Shown: positions 1 to 5,654 of the stretch, piece by piece
How positions within the stretch are numbered: the first letter of the stretch is position 1
Layout of the letters: every line of letters starts with the position of its first letter
DNA from: Bacteroidota bacterium
GTDB lineage: Bacteria; Bacteroidota; Bacteroidia; Flavobacteriales; Flavobacteriaceae
Assembly (NCBI GenBank): GCA_023393485.1
Contig: JAEWLD010000106.1
Span: 1-5,654, forward strand
Length of the DNA: 5,654 bases
Reading direction: 5' to 3'
Translations under genes and position numbers: made by a program
The notes under the pieces: generated by a model
What the model was told of the DNA's origin: nothing
What the model saw: only the letters and a program-made list of their open reading frames with translations
The model's database searches: none

Positions 1-1649
1 GTTCTGCCGCCGTGGATTACAGGCTTGTTTTTGCGCCAATTGAGCAGTTTTGAAGTATAATTGAAGTAGTCATTTTGTTCAACTGTGCGGCCCGATTGTG
101 TGAACGCATTGTTTTGATCGCCTTGCCAGCCGCCGGGAAAATCGCGGCGGATATCATGATCGCCGATTGCTTTGTCGCCTTTCATCCCGATTTCGGAGCC
201 TGAATACAGTTGTGGAATGCCTCGGATCGTCGCAATGATCGCCATCGCCATTTTGTACTTGCGGATGTCCGGGTAAACCTGGTTGAAACGTTGGGTATCG
301 TGGTTTTCGGCGAACACCAAAAGGTTGTTTGGGTTCGGATAAAGGAAATCGTTTGTGAAATTTTCGTAGATTTTGATGATGCCTTTGTCCCATTCGGGTT
401 TGTCTTCATTGAAAACGTTGCCAAGCGCATCAACAAGCGTGAAATCCATTACCGATGGCAGGTGTGAGTTGTAACTGTCAATCGCACCGATTTTTGAATC
501 CTTTTGCCAATAAGCCATTTGCGCCTGATCATGCATCCAGACTTCGCCGACGATGTTGAAATATGGGTATTCATCGGTGATGGCTTTGGTCCATTTTGCG
601 ATGCCTTCTTTGTCGCAATACGAATAGGTGTCGACCCGAAAGCCGTCAAGGGTGGCATATTCGATCCACCAAATTGCATTCTGGATCAGATAATTCAACA
701 TGAGCGGGTTTGATTGGTTCAAATCAGGCATCGACTTTACAAACCAGCCGTCCACGCACATTTTGGCGTCGATCGCCGAAACGTTCGGATCAAATTGCGT
801 CGTCATGCGGTAATTGGTCTGGGCGTAACCGGGAAATTGGTGTAGCCAATCATAAGTTGGCATATCTTGAAATGTCCAGTGTTTGCCCCAGTGATTGGTG
901 ACATAGTCCATGATAAGTTTCATGTCGCGCTGATGAAGCTCCGATGAAAGCCTAAGATAATCGTCATTTGTGCCGTAGCGCGGATCGATTTTGTAAACGT
1001 CGGATTGGCCATAACCGTGATAGGAGCCGCGGTCATCGTTATCCTCGCATAGCGGCGTTGACCAGATTGCCGTTGCACCAAGTTCTTTAACGTAGTCGAG
1101 GTGATTGATGATGCCTTCGATGTCTCCGCCATGGCGCCCGCCGGGATTGGTACGGTCGGCTTTTTCAGAGGTGCCGGTCGTTGAGTCGTTATCTGGGTTG
1201 CCGTTGGCGAAACGATCGGGCATTAGCAAGTAAATCATGTCCGACGAATTGAAACCTTGTCGAAATGCCGAATTTTTACGACGGGCTTTCAGTTCGTATT
1301 TTTTGGTGAAGTTTGTTTTGTTGTTTGACTTGAAGGTGAAAGTCAGCTCTGAAGCGGGAATGTTTTTAGTGTTGATTGTGACAAAGACATAATTTGGGCT
1401 TTCAGTTTTGGTAACGTTGGTGATAGTGACATTGTTGGAGACTGAAATATTGTTCTGAGAGATGTTTTTGCCGTAAAACAGGATTTGGAGCTCGGGGTTT
1501 TTCATTCCGGCGAACCAGAATGGAGGTTCGGTTTTTTGGGGTTGGGATTGGACGTTGAGCGTATATATTATTATTAATATAAACCCCAAAGGTTTTAAAA
1601 ACCTTTGGGGTTTGGCCTTGCAAGACAAAATGACTTTTCCTAATTTCAT
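1..1649 (-). CDS. Secreted GH13 alpha-amylase, neopullulanase/cyclomaltodextrinase (SusA-like) type, 3' end cut by window
   Basis: Predicted to hydrolyse alpha-1,4 (perhaps also alpha-1,6) bonds in maltodextrins or cyclodextrins in the periplasm, feeding maltose to the downstream steps. Reading from ATG at 1649 gives 549 codons with no stop before the window edge. Residues 1-35 look like a signal peptide: basic N-region, hydrophobic FILIIIY core, likely cleavage after VQS. Residues about 37-125 resemble the N-terminal beta domain of cyclomaltodextrinases. The GH13 barrel follows, with conserved region I DYVTNH (248-253), GFRVD with nucleophile D340, VGEVW with acid/base E369, and AENHD with stabiliser D451. 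The C-terminal beta domain is mostly outside the window. Codons 13-23 are exactly a 33-bp palindrome shared with the flanking mobile unit. The start lies 11 nt after the transposase stop; no other in-frame ATG precedes residue 49, which is past the hydrophobic core. The family is certain; the exact substrate is inferred. Confidence 0.95.
   Translation of the reverse strand, partial: MKLGKVILSCKAKPQRFLKPLGFILIIIYTLNVQSQPQKTEPPFWFAGMKNPELQILFYGKNISQNNISVSNNVTITNVTKTESPNYVFVTINTKNIPASELTFTFKSNNKTNFTKKYELKARRKNSAFRQGFNSSDMIYLLMPDRFANGNPDNDSTTGTSEKADRTNPGGRHGGDIEGIINHLDYVKELGATAIWSTPLCEDNDDRGSYHGYGQSDVYKIDPRYGTNDDYLRLSSELHQRDMKLIMDYVTNHWGKHWTFQDMPTYDWLHQFPGYAQTNYRMTTQFDPNVSAIDAKMCVDGWFVKSMPDLNQSNPLMLNYLIQNAIWWIEYATLDGFRVDTYSYCDKEGIAKWTKAITDEYPYFNIVGEVWMHDQAQMAYWQKDSKIGAIDSYNSHLPSVMDFTLVDALGNVFNEDKPEWDKGIIKIYENFTNDFLYPNPNNLLVFAENHDTQRFNQVYPDIRKYKMAMAIIATIRGIPQLYSGSEIGMKGDKAIGDHDIRRDFPGGWQGDQNNAFTQSGRTVEQNDYFNYTSKLLNWRKNKPVIHGGR
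1581..1613. repeat. REP-like 33-bp palindrome, copy inside the amylase signal-peptide coding region
   Basis: Two perfect 16-base arms (AAACCCCAAAGGTTTT and its reverse complement) surround one central base, A1597 on the plus strand. It matches the copy at 2026-2058 at every position except the centre, and two further bases (1579-1580 and 2024-2025) also match. On the minus strand it is exactly codons 13-23 of the amylase (KPQRFLKPLGF), so its length of 11 codons keeps the frame open. In mRNA it could fold into a strong hairpin close to the start codon. Confidence 0.95.
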
Positions 1650-1660
1650 GATTTCCAAAT

Positions 1661-2017
1661 TTAGAAAATTGGATTAAACATCTCTATTCTATCAAAACGG
1701 CGCTTAAACAAGCTTCCTTTTCTATTGTATCGTTTGTTGATCGACTTTGCATAACTGTTGAACATATTTGACAATGGCAAATGCAACTTTCCCTTAAATT
1801 TCTCAGGGATGTCCTCGTCGCGAAACTTTATGATTAGCTCAATCCTATGCCGTGACAATTGGCAACTTACAATTTCACAAACGGGCAGTAAATGTTTTTC
1901 GAGTAAAGTTTGGAAATATGCCCTGTTTTCCGCGGTGAAGAAAATCGGTTCTTCGCCATTGCCCTGTTGAATGATTTTGAAGGTTTTGCCTGGTAGGAGT
2001 GGTTGGAGTTTTTGCAT
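1661..2017 (-). CDS. Short, degenerate Y1 (IS200-like/RAYT) transposase-like protein
   Basis: A 118-residue protein resembling the Y1_Tnp (HUH single-strand transposase) family, whose RAYT members act on REP palindromes. Family-like features in order are: GKTFKIIQQGNGEEPIFF (10-27), matching the usual YHIYNRGxxxxxIF opening; CQLSRHRIELII (52-63), at the place of the HUH motif; a candidate nucleophile Y89 in NSYAKSINKRY; and KGSLFKRRF (100-108), matching the conserved GSLFxxxF. It looks defective. The usual H-x-H is H57-R-I59, so the second histidine is missing, and the protein stops at residue 118 without the usual YIHxNP-type tail. I chose ATG at 2017, just inside the palindrome at 2026-2058. 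An in-frame TTG at 2107 would overlap GH65 and read through the palindrome, which is less likely. By eye its base composition is AT-richer (about 35-45% GC in sampled lines) than the flanking enzymes (near 48%). It may be a remnant or a domesticated non-catalytic protein. Confidence 0.75.
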   Translation of the reverse strand: MQKLQPLLPGKTFKIIQQGNGEEPIFFTAENRAYFQTLLEKHLLPVCEIVSCQLSRHRIELIIKFRDEDIPEKFKGKLHLPLSNMFNSYAKSINKRYNRKGSLFKRRFDRIEMFNPIF

Positions 2018-2025
2018 TCCCAAAT

Positions 2026-2058
2026 AAACCCCAAAGGTTTTGAAAACCTTTGGGGTTT
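2026..2058. repeat. REP-like 33-bp palindrome, copy between GH65 and the transposase-like gene
   Basis: Perfect 16-base inverted arms around central base G2042, the same sequence as 1581-1613 apart from the centre. It begins 14 nt after the GH65 stop codon and ends 8 nt before the transposase-like ATG, so it sits where REP sequences usually flank a RAYT gene. In the minus-strand transcript it could form a long hairpin protecting or attenuating the upstream GH65 message. The following TTTATTTGGG is a poor U-tract, so I do not call it a terminator. Confidence 0.95.
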
Positions 2059-2072
2059 CCCCGTACATTTTC

Positions 2073-4376
2073 CTAAACCGCAACCAAACCACCCGGTTCA
2101 ACACCAATCTCTTTCCCGTTCACGACAACCCGAATCCCGTGGGCGCCTTCAAGCCAAAACTTCGTTTCATTCGCCCCAACTGAAATCTTCAGGATTTGGT
2201 TCCGGAAATTAATCTTAAAGGAATACCCATTCCACTCTTTCGGGATTCGCGGCGTAAAATGCAACATGTCATTCTTGATGCGCATCCCGCCAAAACCTTC
2301 CACAATGCTCATCCAGGTGCCGGCCATCGACGTGATGTGGCAGCCTTCTTCAACTTCTTTATTGTAATCGTCAAGATCAAGTCGCGACGTGCGCAAATAG
2401 AACGTATAAGCCATGTCCATTTTGCCCAAAATCGCTGCTTGGATTGAATGGACACAAGGCGATAAAGAACTTTCATGTACGGTAAACGGCTCATAAAAAT
2501 CAAAATGTTTTTCAAGCTGTTCCAAAGAAAAATGATCCTCGAAAAAATAAAACCCTTGCAGAACGTCAGCCTGCTTGATATAAGGCGACCGCAAAATCCT
2601 GTCCCACGACCATTTCTGGTTGATCGGACGCTGCGAGCGGTCAAGTTCATGCACTTTTACAAGCTCTTTATCGAGGAAACCGTCCTGCTGCAAATAAACT
2701 CCGTGTTCTTCTGAGTATGGAAAATACATATGATCGGCGACTTTTTTCCAATGCGAAACTTCAACGTCATCCAGTTTGGTTTTTTTCATGATCCGTGAAA
2801 AATCTGCCGGATATTGAGTTCGGACCTTCTCAATCTGTCCAGCCGCGTAATTAATGCACCACTTTGCGAGGTAATTCGTATACCAATTGTTGTTGACGTT
2901 GTTTTCATACTCATTCGGGCCGGTCACGCCAAGGATGACATATTGATTTTTTTCCGACGAAAAAGTGGCGCGCTGATGCCAGAAACGCGCAATCCCAATC
3001 AATACTTCAAGCCCTTTCTCGGGAATGTACGAATAGTCGCCGGTGAACCGATGATAATTATAGATGGCGAACGCAATCGCGCCGTTCCGATGGATTTCCT
3101 CAAAAGTGATTTCCCATTCATTGTGGCATTCTTCGCCGTTCATCGTCACCATCGGATAGAGTGCCGCGCCGTTTGTAAACCCAAGTTTCGCCGCGTTCTC
3201 TATTGCCTTGTCGAGTTGGTTGAATCGGTAAGTCAACAAATTTCTCGCGACGTGCTGGTCTTTGGTCGCCATATAAAACGGAATGCAATACGCCTCGGTG
3301 TCCCAATAGGTCGAGCCGCCGTATTTTTCGCCGGTAAAACCTTTCGGGCCGATGTTCAATCGGGAATCTTTCCCCGAATAGGTCTGGTTCAGCTGAAAGA
3401 TATTAAAGCGGATGCCTTGTTGTGCTTTCACGTCGCCGTCAATTGTGATATCGCTCATTTCCCAGATGTGCGCCCAGGCTTCGGTCTGTTCTTTCAACAA
3501 TGTGTCATAGCCTTTGGCAATAGCCGATTTGATTACATTTTCCGCCGCTGCATTTGTGTTTTCGTGATTCATCGATGCCGTATAGCCGCCAATTTTTCGA
3601 ATCGCCGACGTTTGGCTTTTTTGAATCGAAATGCGATAACTAAACTCGATTTTATCAGCCGTTTTTGCGATGTTTTCAGCCGATAGTTCCAAATCTTTGC
3701 CGTCAATCAAGATCGAATTGTGCATAAAGGTCGTAGCCGTAAAATGCGTCTTGAACGTGCGCGCGGTCACGAAGGCATCGTTGCCCGAATGCAACACCTG
3801 AAGCGGTTCCCAGAATTTTTCTTCCCAATTCGCATCTTCATTGTGGACGCCGGCATCAACATACGGTTTGTAGACAATGTCAGCATCGCGGTTCTGCGGC
3901 GTGATTTCGTAGTTGATTAATCCGGCTTCATCGAGTTCCATCGAAAGGAAACGGCGCACATTCACTGAAATTTCAGTTCCGTTCCGTAATGTCGCCTCAA
4001 ATGAGCGGTGATACCAGCCTTCTTTCATATTGAGTTCGCGCCTGAAATTTTTGACGACTGGACAGGTGTTCAGATCAAGGTTTTCGCCGTTGATCTCAAT
4101 GCCAATCCCAATCCAGTTTGGCGCGTTCAACACTTTGGCGAAATATTCGGGATAACCGTTTTTCCACCAGCCGACCTTGGTTTTGTCAGGATAATAAACG
4201 CCGGCAATGTAACTGCCCTGAAACGTTTCGCCCGAATAAGTTTCCTCAAAATTGGCGCGTTGGCCCATGCGGCCGTTGCCAAGACTGAACAAGCTCTCGG
4301 ACGACTTGACGCTGTCAGGGTCAAAGCCTTCTTCAATGATGGACCAGTTGTCTGGTTTTATATAATCTTGGTGCAT
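2073..4376 (-). CDS. mapA: Glycoside hydrolase family 65 phosphorylase, probable maltose phosphorylase
   Basis: Predicted to catalyse maltose + phosphate to glucose + beta-glucose 1-phosphate in the cytoplasm; there is no signal peptide. The 767 residues are the usual length for maltose phosphorylases. The order is an N-terminal beta-sandwich (about 1-270), a linker, an (alpha/alpha)6 barrel (about 320-690) and a short C-terminal beta domain. Visible motifs are GGSTYWDTEAY (353-363) lining the active site; HNEWEITFE (418-426), the loop known to steer GH65 enzymes toward maltose rather than trehalose or kojibiose; GPNEYENN with catalytic acid E489; and HESSLSPCVHS (634-644), typical of the phosphate-binding region. 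The start ATG follows an A/T-rich stretch (TTTAAAAAATG), a usual bacteroidetal context. PgmB upstream uses the beta-glucose 1-phosphate. GH65 also includes trehalose and other disaccharide phosphorylases, so the substrate is inferred from the loop and neighbours. A palindrome follows 14 nt after its stop. Confidence 0.95.
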   Translation of the reverse strand: MHQDYIKPDNWSIIEEGFDPDSVKSSESLFSLGNGRMGQRANFEETYSGETFQGSYIAGVYYPDKTKVGWWKNGYPEYFAKVLNAPNWIGIGIEINGENLDLNTCPVVKNFRRELNMKEGWYHRSFEATLRNGTEISVNVRRFLSMELDEAGLINYEITPQNRDADIVYKPYVDAGVHNEDANWEEKFWEPLQVLHSGNDAFVTARTFKTHFTATTFMHNSILIDGKDLELSAENIAKTADKIEFSYRISIQKSQTSAIRKIGGYTASMNHENTNAAAENVIKSAIAKGYDTLLKEQTEAWAHIWEMSDITIDGDVKAQQGIRFNIFQLNQTYSGKDSRLNIGPKGFTGEKYGGSTYWDTEAYCIPFYMATKDQHVARNLLTYRFNQLDKAIENAAKLGFTNGAALYPMVTMNGEECHNEWEITFEEIHRNGAIAFAIYNYHRFTGDYSYIPEKGLEVLIGIARFWHQRATFSSEKNQYVILGVTGPNEYENNVNNNWYTNYLAKWCINYAAGQIEKVRTQYPADFSRIMKKTKLDDVEVSHWKKVADHMYFPYSEEHGVYLQQDGFLDKELVKVHELDRSQRPINQKWSWDRILRSPYIKQADVLQGFYFFEDHFSLEQLEKHFDFYEPFTVHESSLSPCVHSIQAAILGKMDMAYTFYLRTSRLDLDDYNKEVEEGCHITSMAGTWMSIVEGFGGMRIKNDMLHFTPRIPKEWNGYSFKINFRNQILKISVGANETKFWLEGAHGIRVVVNGKEIGVEPGGLVAV

Positions 4377-4550
4377 TTTTTAAATTTTTGGTCAAACGTC
4401 GAACGTCAAACGTCCAACGATGCTTTCGACTATTTGAACATCACTCTTTAGGGTGAAATGATACTTGTTTATTGATTTTCTTTTTCTCGTTTGTCGTTCG
4501 ACGTTCGACGTTCGACGTTCGACGTTTGTCGTTCGACGTTCGACGTTCGA
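4377..4550 (-). other. 174-bp spacer between pgmB and GH65, containing inverted heptamer arrays
   Basis: This is the only sizeable gap in the cluster; its neighbours overlap or nearly touch except where the mobile unit lies. It holds the two heptamer arrays separated by 70 bp (4419-4488). The middle contains a weak imperfect hairpin around 4440-4464 (CATCAC ... GTGAAATGAT). I found no good match to the Bacteroidota promoter (TTG, then TAnnTTTG) on the minus strand and no terminator with a clear U-tract, so GH65 may still be transcribed from upstream, with the arrays in the message. Confidence 0.6.
4391..4418. repeat. Four-unit heptamer array, GTCRAAC-like (left array)
   Basis: Four consecutive 7-bp units read GTCAAAC, GTCGAAC, GTCAAAC, GTCCAAC. 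They are the reverse complement, with substitutions, of the GTTCGAC units at 4489-4551. The array lies 14 bp upstream of the GH65 start codon (in transcription sense), so it belongs to the leader of that message. The two arrays could pair in the transcript as a stem of up to about 28 bp with mismatches. Confidence 0.9.
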
Positions 4551-4551
4551 C
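4489..4551. repeat. Nine-unit heptamer array, GTTCGAC (right array)
   Basis: Nine head-to-tail 7-bp units fill this interval without gaps: GTTTGTC, four GTTCGAC, GTTTGTC, three GTTCGAC. The repeated GTTTGTC variant gives a higher-order pattern (1+4+1+3). The last base, C4551, is also the final base of the pgmB stop codon, so the array abuts the gene exactly. Its orientation is opposite to the four-unit array at 4391-4418. A 7-bp period with no conserved reading frame argues against coding. Confidence 0.95.
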
Positions 4552-5207
4552 TATTTCTTTATCAACGTCTCAATAAAACTCGAATCAATATGATTAAAGT
4601 CCGGAAAGCAATATTGCGCCGCTTTCAGGATTTTACAATCACCGATGCCGACGCTTGTCATTTGCGCAATGTTGGCCGCTTCAATTCCCGCGACGGCGTC
4701 TTCAAATACAATTGCGCATTCGGGCTTGATCTTGAGTTTTTTTGCCGCTTGAAGAAAAACTTCGGGATTCGGCTTTGCGTCGGTTACGTCGTTGCCGTCC
4801 ACGACAGCATCGAAAAAATGTAGCAATTTGACTTTTTCAAGAATCGGTCGTGCGTTTTTGCTGGCAGAACCAAGGGCAATCGGCTGGTCTTTTTCTTTGA
4901 GGAATTGCAGGATGTTGAGTACGCCGCTAAGGATTTCAGTTTCGTCCATTGCGTCTATGTATCTGAGGTAATCCTGATTTTTCTGACGCAGCCAAACATC
5001 TTTGTCTTTTTGCGACGCCTTGATCTTGCCGAGCTCGAGAATGATCTCGAGAGACCGGACTCGGCTCACGCCTTTGAGGTGTTCGTTGTGTTCCGGGGTA
5101 AATTCGATCCCGAGCGCATCGGAGATTTTCTGCCACGCCAAAAAATGGTATTTGGCCGTGTCTACAATTACGCCATCGAGGTCAAATATGAAAGCTTTTT
5201 TATTCAT
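4551..5207 (-). CDS. pgmB: Beta-phosphoglucomutase (HAD superfamily)
   Basis: Converts beta-glucose 1-phosphate, the product of GH65 phosphorolysis, into glucose 6-phosphate in the cytoplasm through a beta-glucose 1,6-bisphosphate intermediate. The 218 residues match the family length. HAD motif I is FDLDGVIVD, with nucleophile D9 and acid/base D11. The cap carries H21 and W25 near the hinge and R49 in GVSR. Motif II is GSASKN (113-118), motif III is K145 in DAKPNP, and the magnesium ligands are E169-D170 in FEDAVAGIEAA. These positions nearly coincide with the well-studied Lactococcus lactis enzyme. H21, R49 and SASKN favour beta-phosphoglucomutase over generic HAD phosphatases. Its ATG overlaps the transporter stop by 4 bp, implying co-transcription and translational coupling. 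Its TAG stop overlaps the end of a heptamer array, which may have replaced the original sequence immediately after the gene. Confidence 0.95.
   Translation of the reverse strand: MNKKAFIFDLDGVIVDTAKYHFLAWQKISDALGIEFTPEHNEHLKGVSRVRSLEIILELGKIKASQKDKDVWLRQKNQDYLRYIDAMDETEILSGVLNILQFLKEKDQPIALGSASKNARPILEKVKLLHFFDAVVDGNDVTDAKPNPEVFLQAAKKLKIKPECAIVFEDAVAGIEAANIAQMTSVGIGDCKILKAAQYCFPDFNHIDSSFIETLIKK
5204..5207 (-). other. ATGA stop/start overlap between transporter and pgmB
   Basis: The minus strand reads CCATGAAT: TGA ends the transporter and ATG begins pgmB. Such overlaps usually indicate one transcript and re-initiation by the same ribosome, which fixes the pgmB start. Confidence 0.9.
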
Positions 5208-5654
5208 GGATTCAGGTTGTTTTTGTCTTTGACCCGCGTTACGAGCGCCGCCGCAATCAGGAAACTGACGCCGCTGGTCACGAGCGCGAAAATCGCATTG
5301 TCATTGTAAAGGTATTTTACCAATGGGCCGCCGATCAGCGCATTGACAATCTGCGGGATAACGATAAAGAAATTGAAAATGCCCATGTAGACGCCCATTT
5401 TCTTAGGATGGATTGCGCCTGCCAGAATTGCGTATGGCATCGCCAGAATGCTCGCCCAGGCAATTCCGATACAGATCATCGAGAGAATCAGCCAGTTTTC
5501 GTCGGGCATGAAATATATTGAAATCAACCCGATGCCGCCAATAATAAGCGAACCGGCATGGGCAGATTTCCGGCCGATTTTTTTAGCGATCGCCGGAAGC
5601 ATGAACGCAAAAATTGCCGAAACGCCGTTGTAAATTCCAAACAGAATCCCGACC
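5204..5654 (-). CDS. Major-facilitator-type sugar (probably maltose) transporter, C-terminal part only
   Basis: Only the last 149 residues are in the window; the N-terminal part lies beyond the right edge. About five hydrophobic segments are visible: VGILFGIYNGVSAIFAFML, SLIIGGIGLISIYFM, WLILSMICIGIAWASILAMPYA, MGVYMGIFNFFIVIPQIVNALIGG (split here only for description) and FALVTSGVSFLIAAALV, followed by a short charged tail. The loops AKKIGRKSAHA and HPKKMGVYMG are the basic cytoplasmic loops typical of the MFS fold. The motif WASILAMPYAILAG and the MGVYMGIFNFFIVIPQ segment resemble the sucrose/maltose-proton symporter branch. Position at the head of pgmB and GH65 suggests it imports maltose through the inner membrane. 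Substrate is inferred from context, not from the sequence. Confidence 0.88.
   Translation of the reverse strand, partial: VGILFGIYNGVSAIFAFMLPAIAKKIGRKSAHAGSLIIGGIGLISIYFMPDENWLILSMICIGIAWASILAMPYAILAGAIHPKKMGVYMGIFNFFIVIPQIVNALIGGPLVKYLYNDNAIFALVTSGVSFLIAAALVTRVKDKNNLNP

Larger units (their letters stand above)
1579..2058 (-). mobile_element. REP-RAYT-like unit: palindrome, Y1 transposase-like gene, palindrome
   Basis: Two near-identical palindromes (34 of 35 positions match, 1579-1613 and 2024-2058) bracket a Y1 transposase-like gene that lies between two enzymes of one pathway. This is the layout of REP-associated tyrosine transposase loci. The boundaries are the outer edges of the repeats; I see no target-site duplication, which fits Y1 elements, since these do not normally make one. 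The inner part includes the amylase start codon and first 12 codons. The alternative is two independent palindrome insertions around an older gene remnant. Confidence 0.65.

Noticed and set aside
1402..1623. 73-codon minus-strand frame starting at TTG
   Set aside because: It is an out-of-frame shadow of the amylase 5' end, where the correct frame continues for 549 codons with GH13 motifs.
1656..1663. TAAATTTG on the minus strand, matching the Bacteroidota -7 element TAnnTTTG, just before the amylase ATG
   Set aside because: It overlaps the transposase-like stop codon, has no TTG at the expected -33 distance, and would leave essentially no leader before the ATG. A chance match in A/T-rich sequence is more likely.
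2024..2058. Rho-independent terminator after GH65
   Set aside because: A strong stem exists, but the stem is a symmetric repeat with a twin inside a coding region, and the minus-strand flank TTTATTTGGG is not a proper U-tract.
2018..2107. Upstream TTG start for the transposase-like gene, adding 30 residues
   Set aside because: It would overlap the GH65 C-terminus and translate the palindrome; the added residues have no family similarity, while the ATG at 2017 leads straight into the conserved opening.
2814..3686. 290-codon open frame on the plus strand
   Set aside because: It lies antisense inside the GH65 gene, whose catalytic motifs are clear. The translated product shows no recognisable domain and is rich in Arg/Val/Phe as expected for a mirror frame.
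4008..4451. 147-codon plus-strand open frame crossing the GH65 start
   Set aside because: Antisense to the GH65 N-terminus and running into the repeat spacer; no recognisable domain.
4489..4551. Possible CRISPR array
   Set aside because: Units are 7 bp, contiguous and without spacers, and there are no cas genes in the window.
4491..4823. Plus-strand open frame starting with repeated SFDVRRSTFDV-like peptides
   Set aside because: The repeats are simply the heptamer array translated in three frames, and the rest is antisense to pgmB.

Overview
This window looks like a piece of a Bacteroidota genome, probably class Flavobacteriia. The evidence is a maltose/maltodextrin gene cluster of the type common in that group, A/T-rich start regions without obvious Shine-Dalgarno motifs, a bacteroidetal-style secretion signal, and a Y1-type REP-associated transposase-like gene flanked by short palindromes. 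Every gene I can support lies on the minus strand, so transcription runs from high to low coordinates.

In transcription order the window holds: (1) the C-terminal half of a major-facilitator sugar transporter (5204-5654, cut by the window edge); (2) beta-phosphoglucomutase pgmB (4551-5207), sharing an ATGA stop/start overlap with the transporter; (3) a 174-bp spacer (4377-4550) holding two arrays of a 7-bp repeat in opposite orientations; (4) a full-length GH65 phosphorylase, most likely maltose phosphorylase (2073-4376); (5) a small REP/RAYT-like unit (about 1579-2058), made of a short, degenerate Y1 transposase gene between two near-identical 33-bp palindromes; (6) a secreted GH13 alpha-amylase of the neopullulanase/cyclomaltodextrinase type (1-1649), whose 3' end lies beyond the window.

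The metabolic genes form one pathway. The GH13 enzyme, exported to the periplasm, shortens maltodextrins. The transporter would bring maltose into the cytoplasm. GH65 phosphorolyses maltose to glucose and beta-glucose 1-phosphate, and PgmB turns that into glucose 6-phosphate. This part is well-known biology.

The unusual part is how repeats have entered the operon. One 33-bp palindrome sits immediately after the GH65 stop codon. Its twin lies inside the amylase coding sequence, exactly in frame, encoding residues 13-23 of the signal peptide. The amylase start codon and first 12 codons lie between the transposase stop and that palindrome, so the mobile unit may have supplied the present translation start of a secreted enzyme. 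I saw no RNA genes, no CRISPR array and no gene-free stretch longer than 300 bases.
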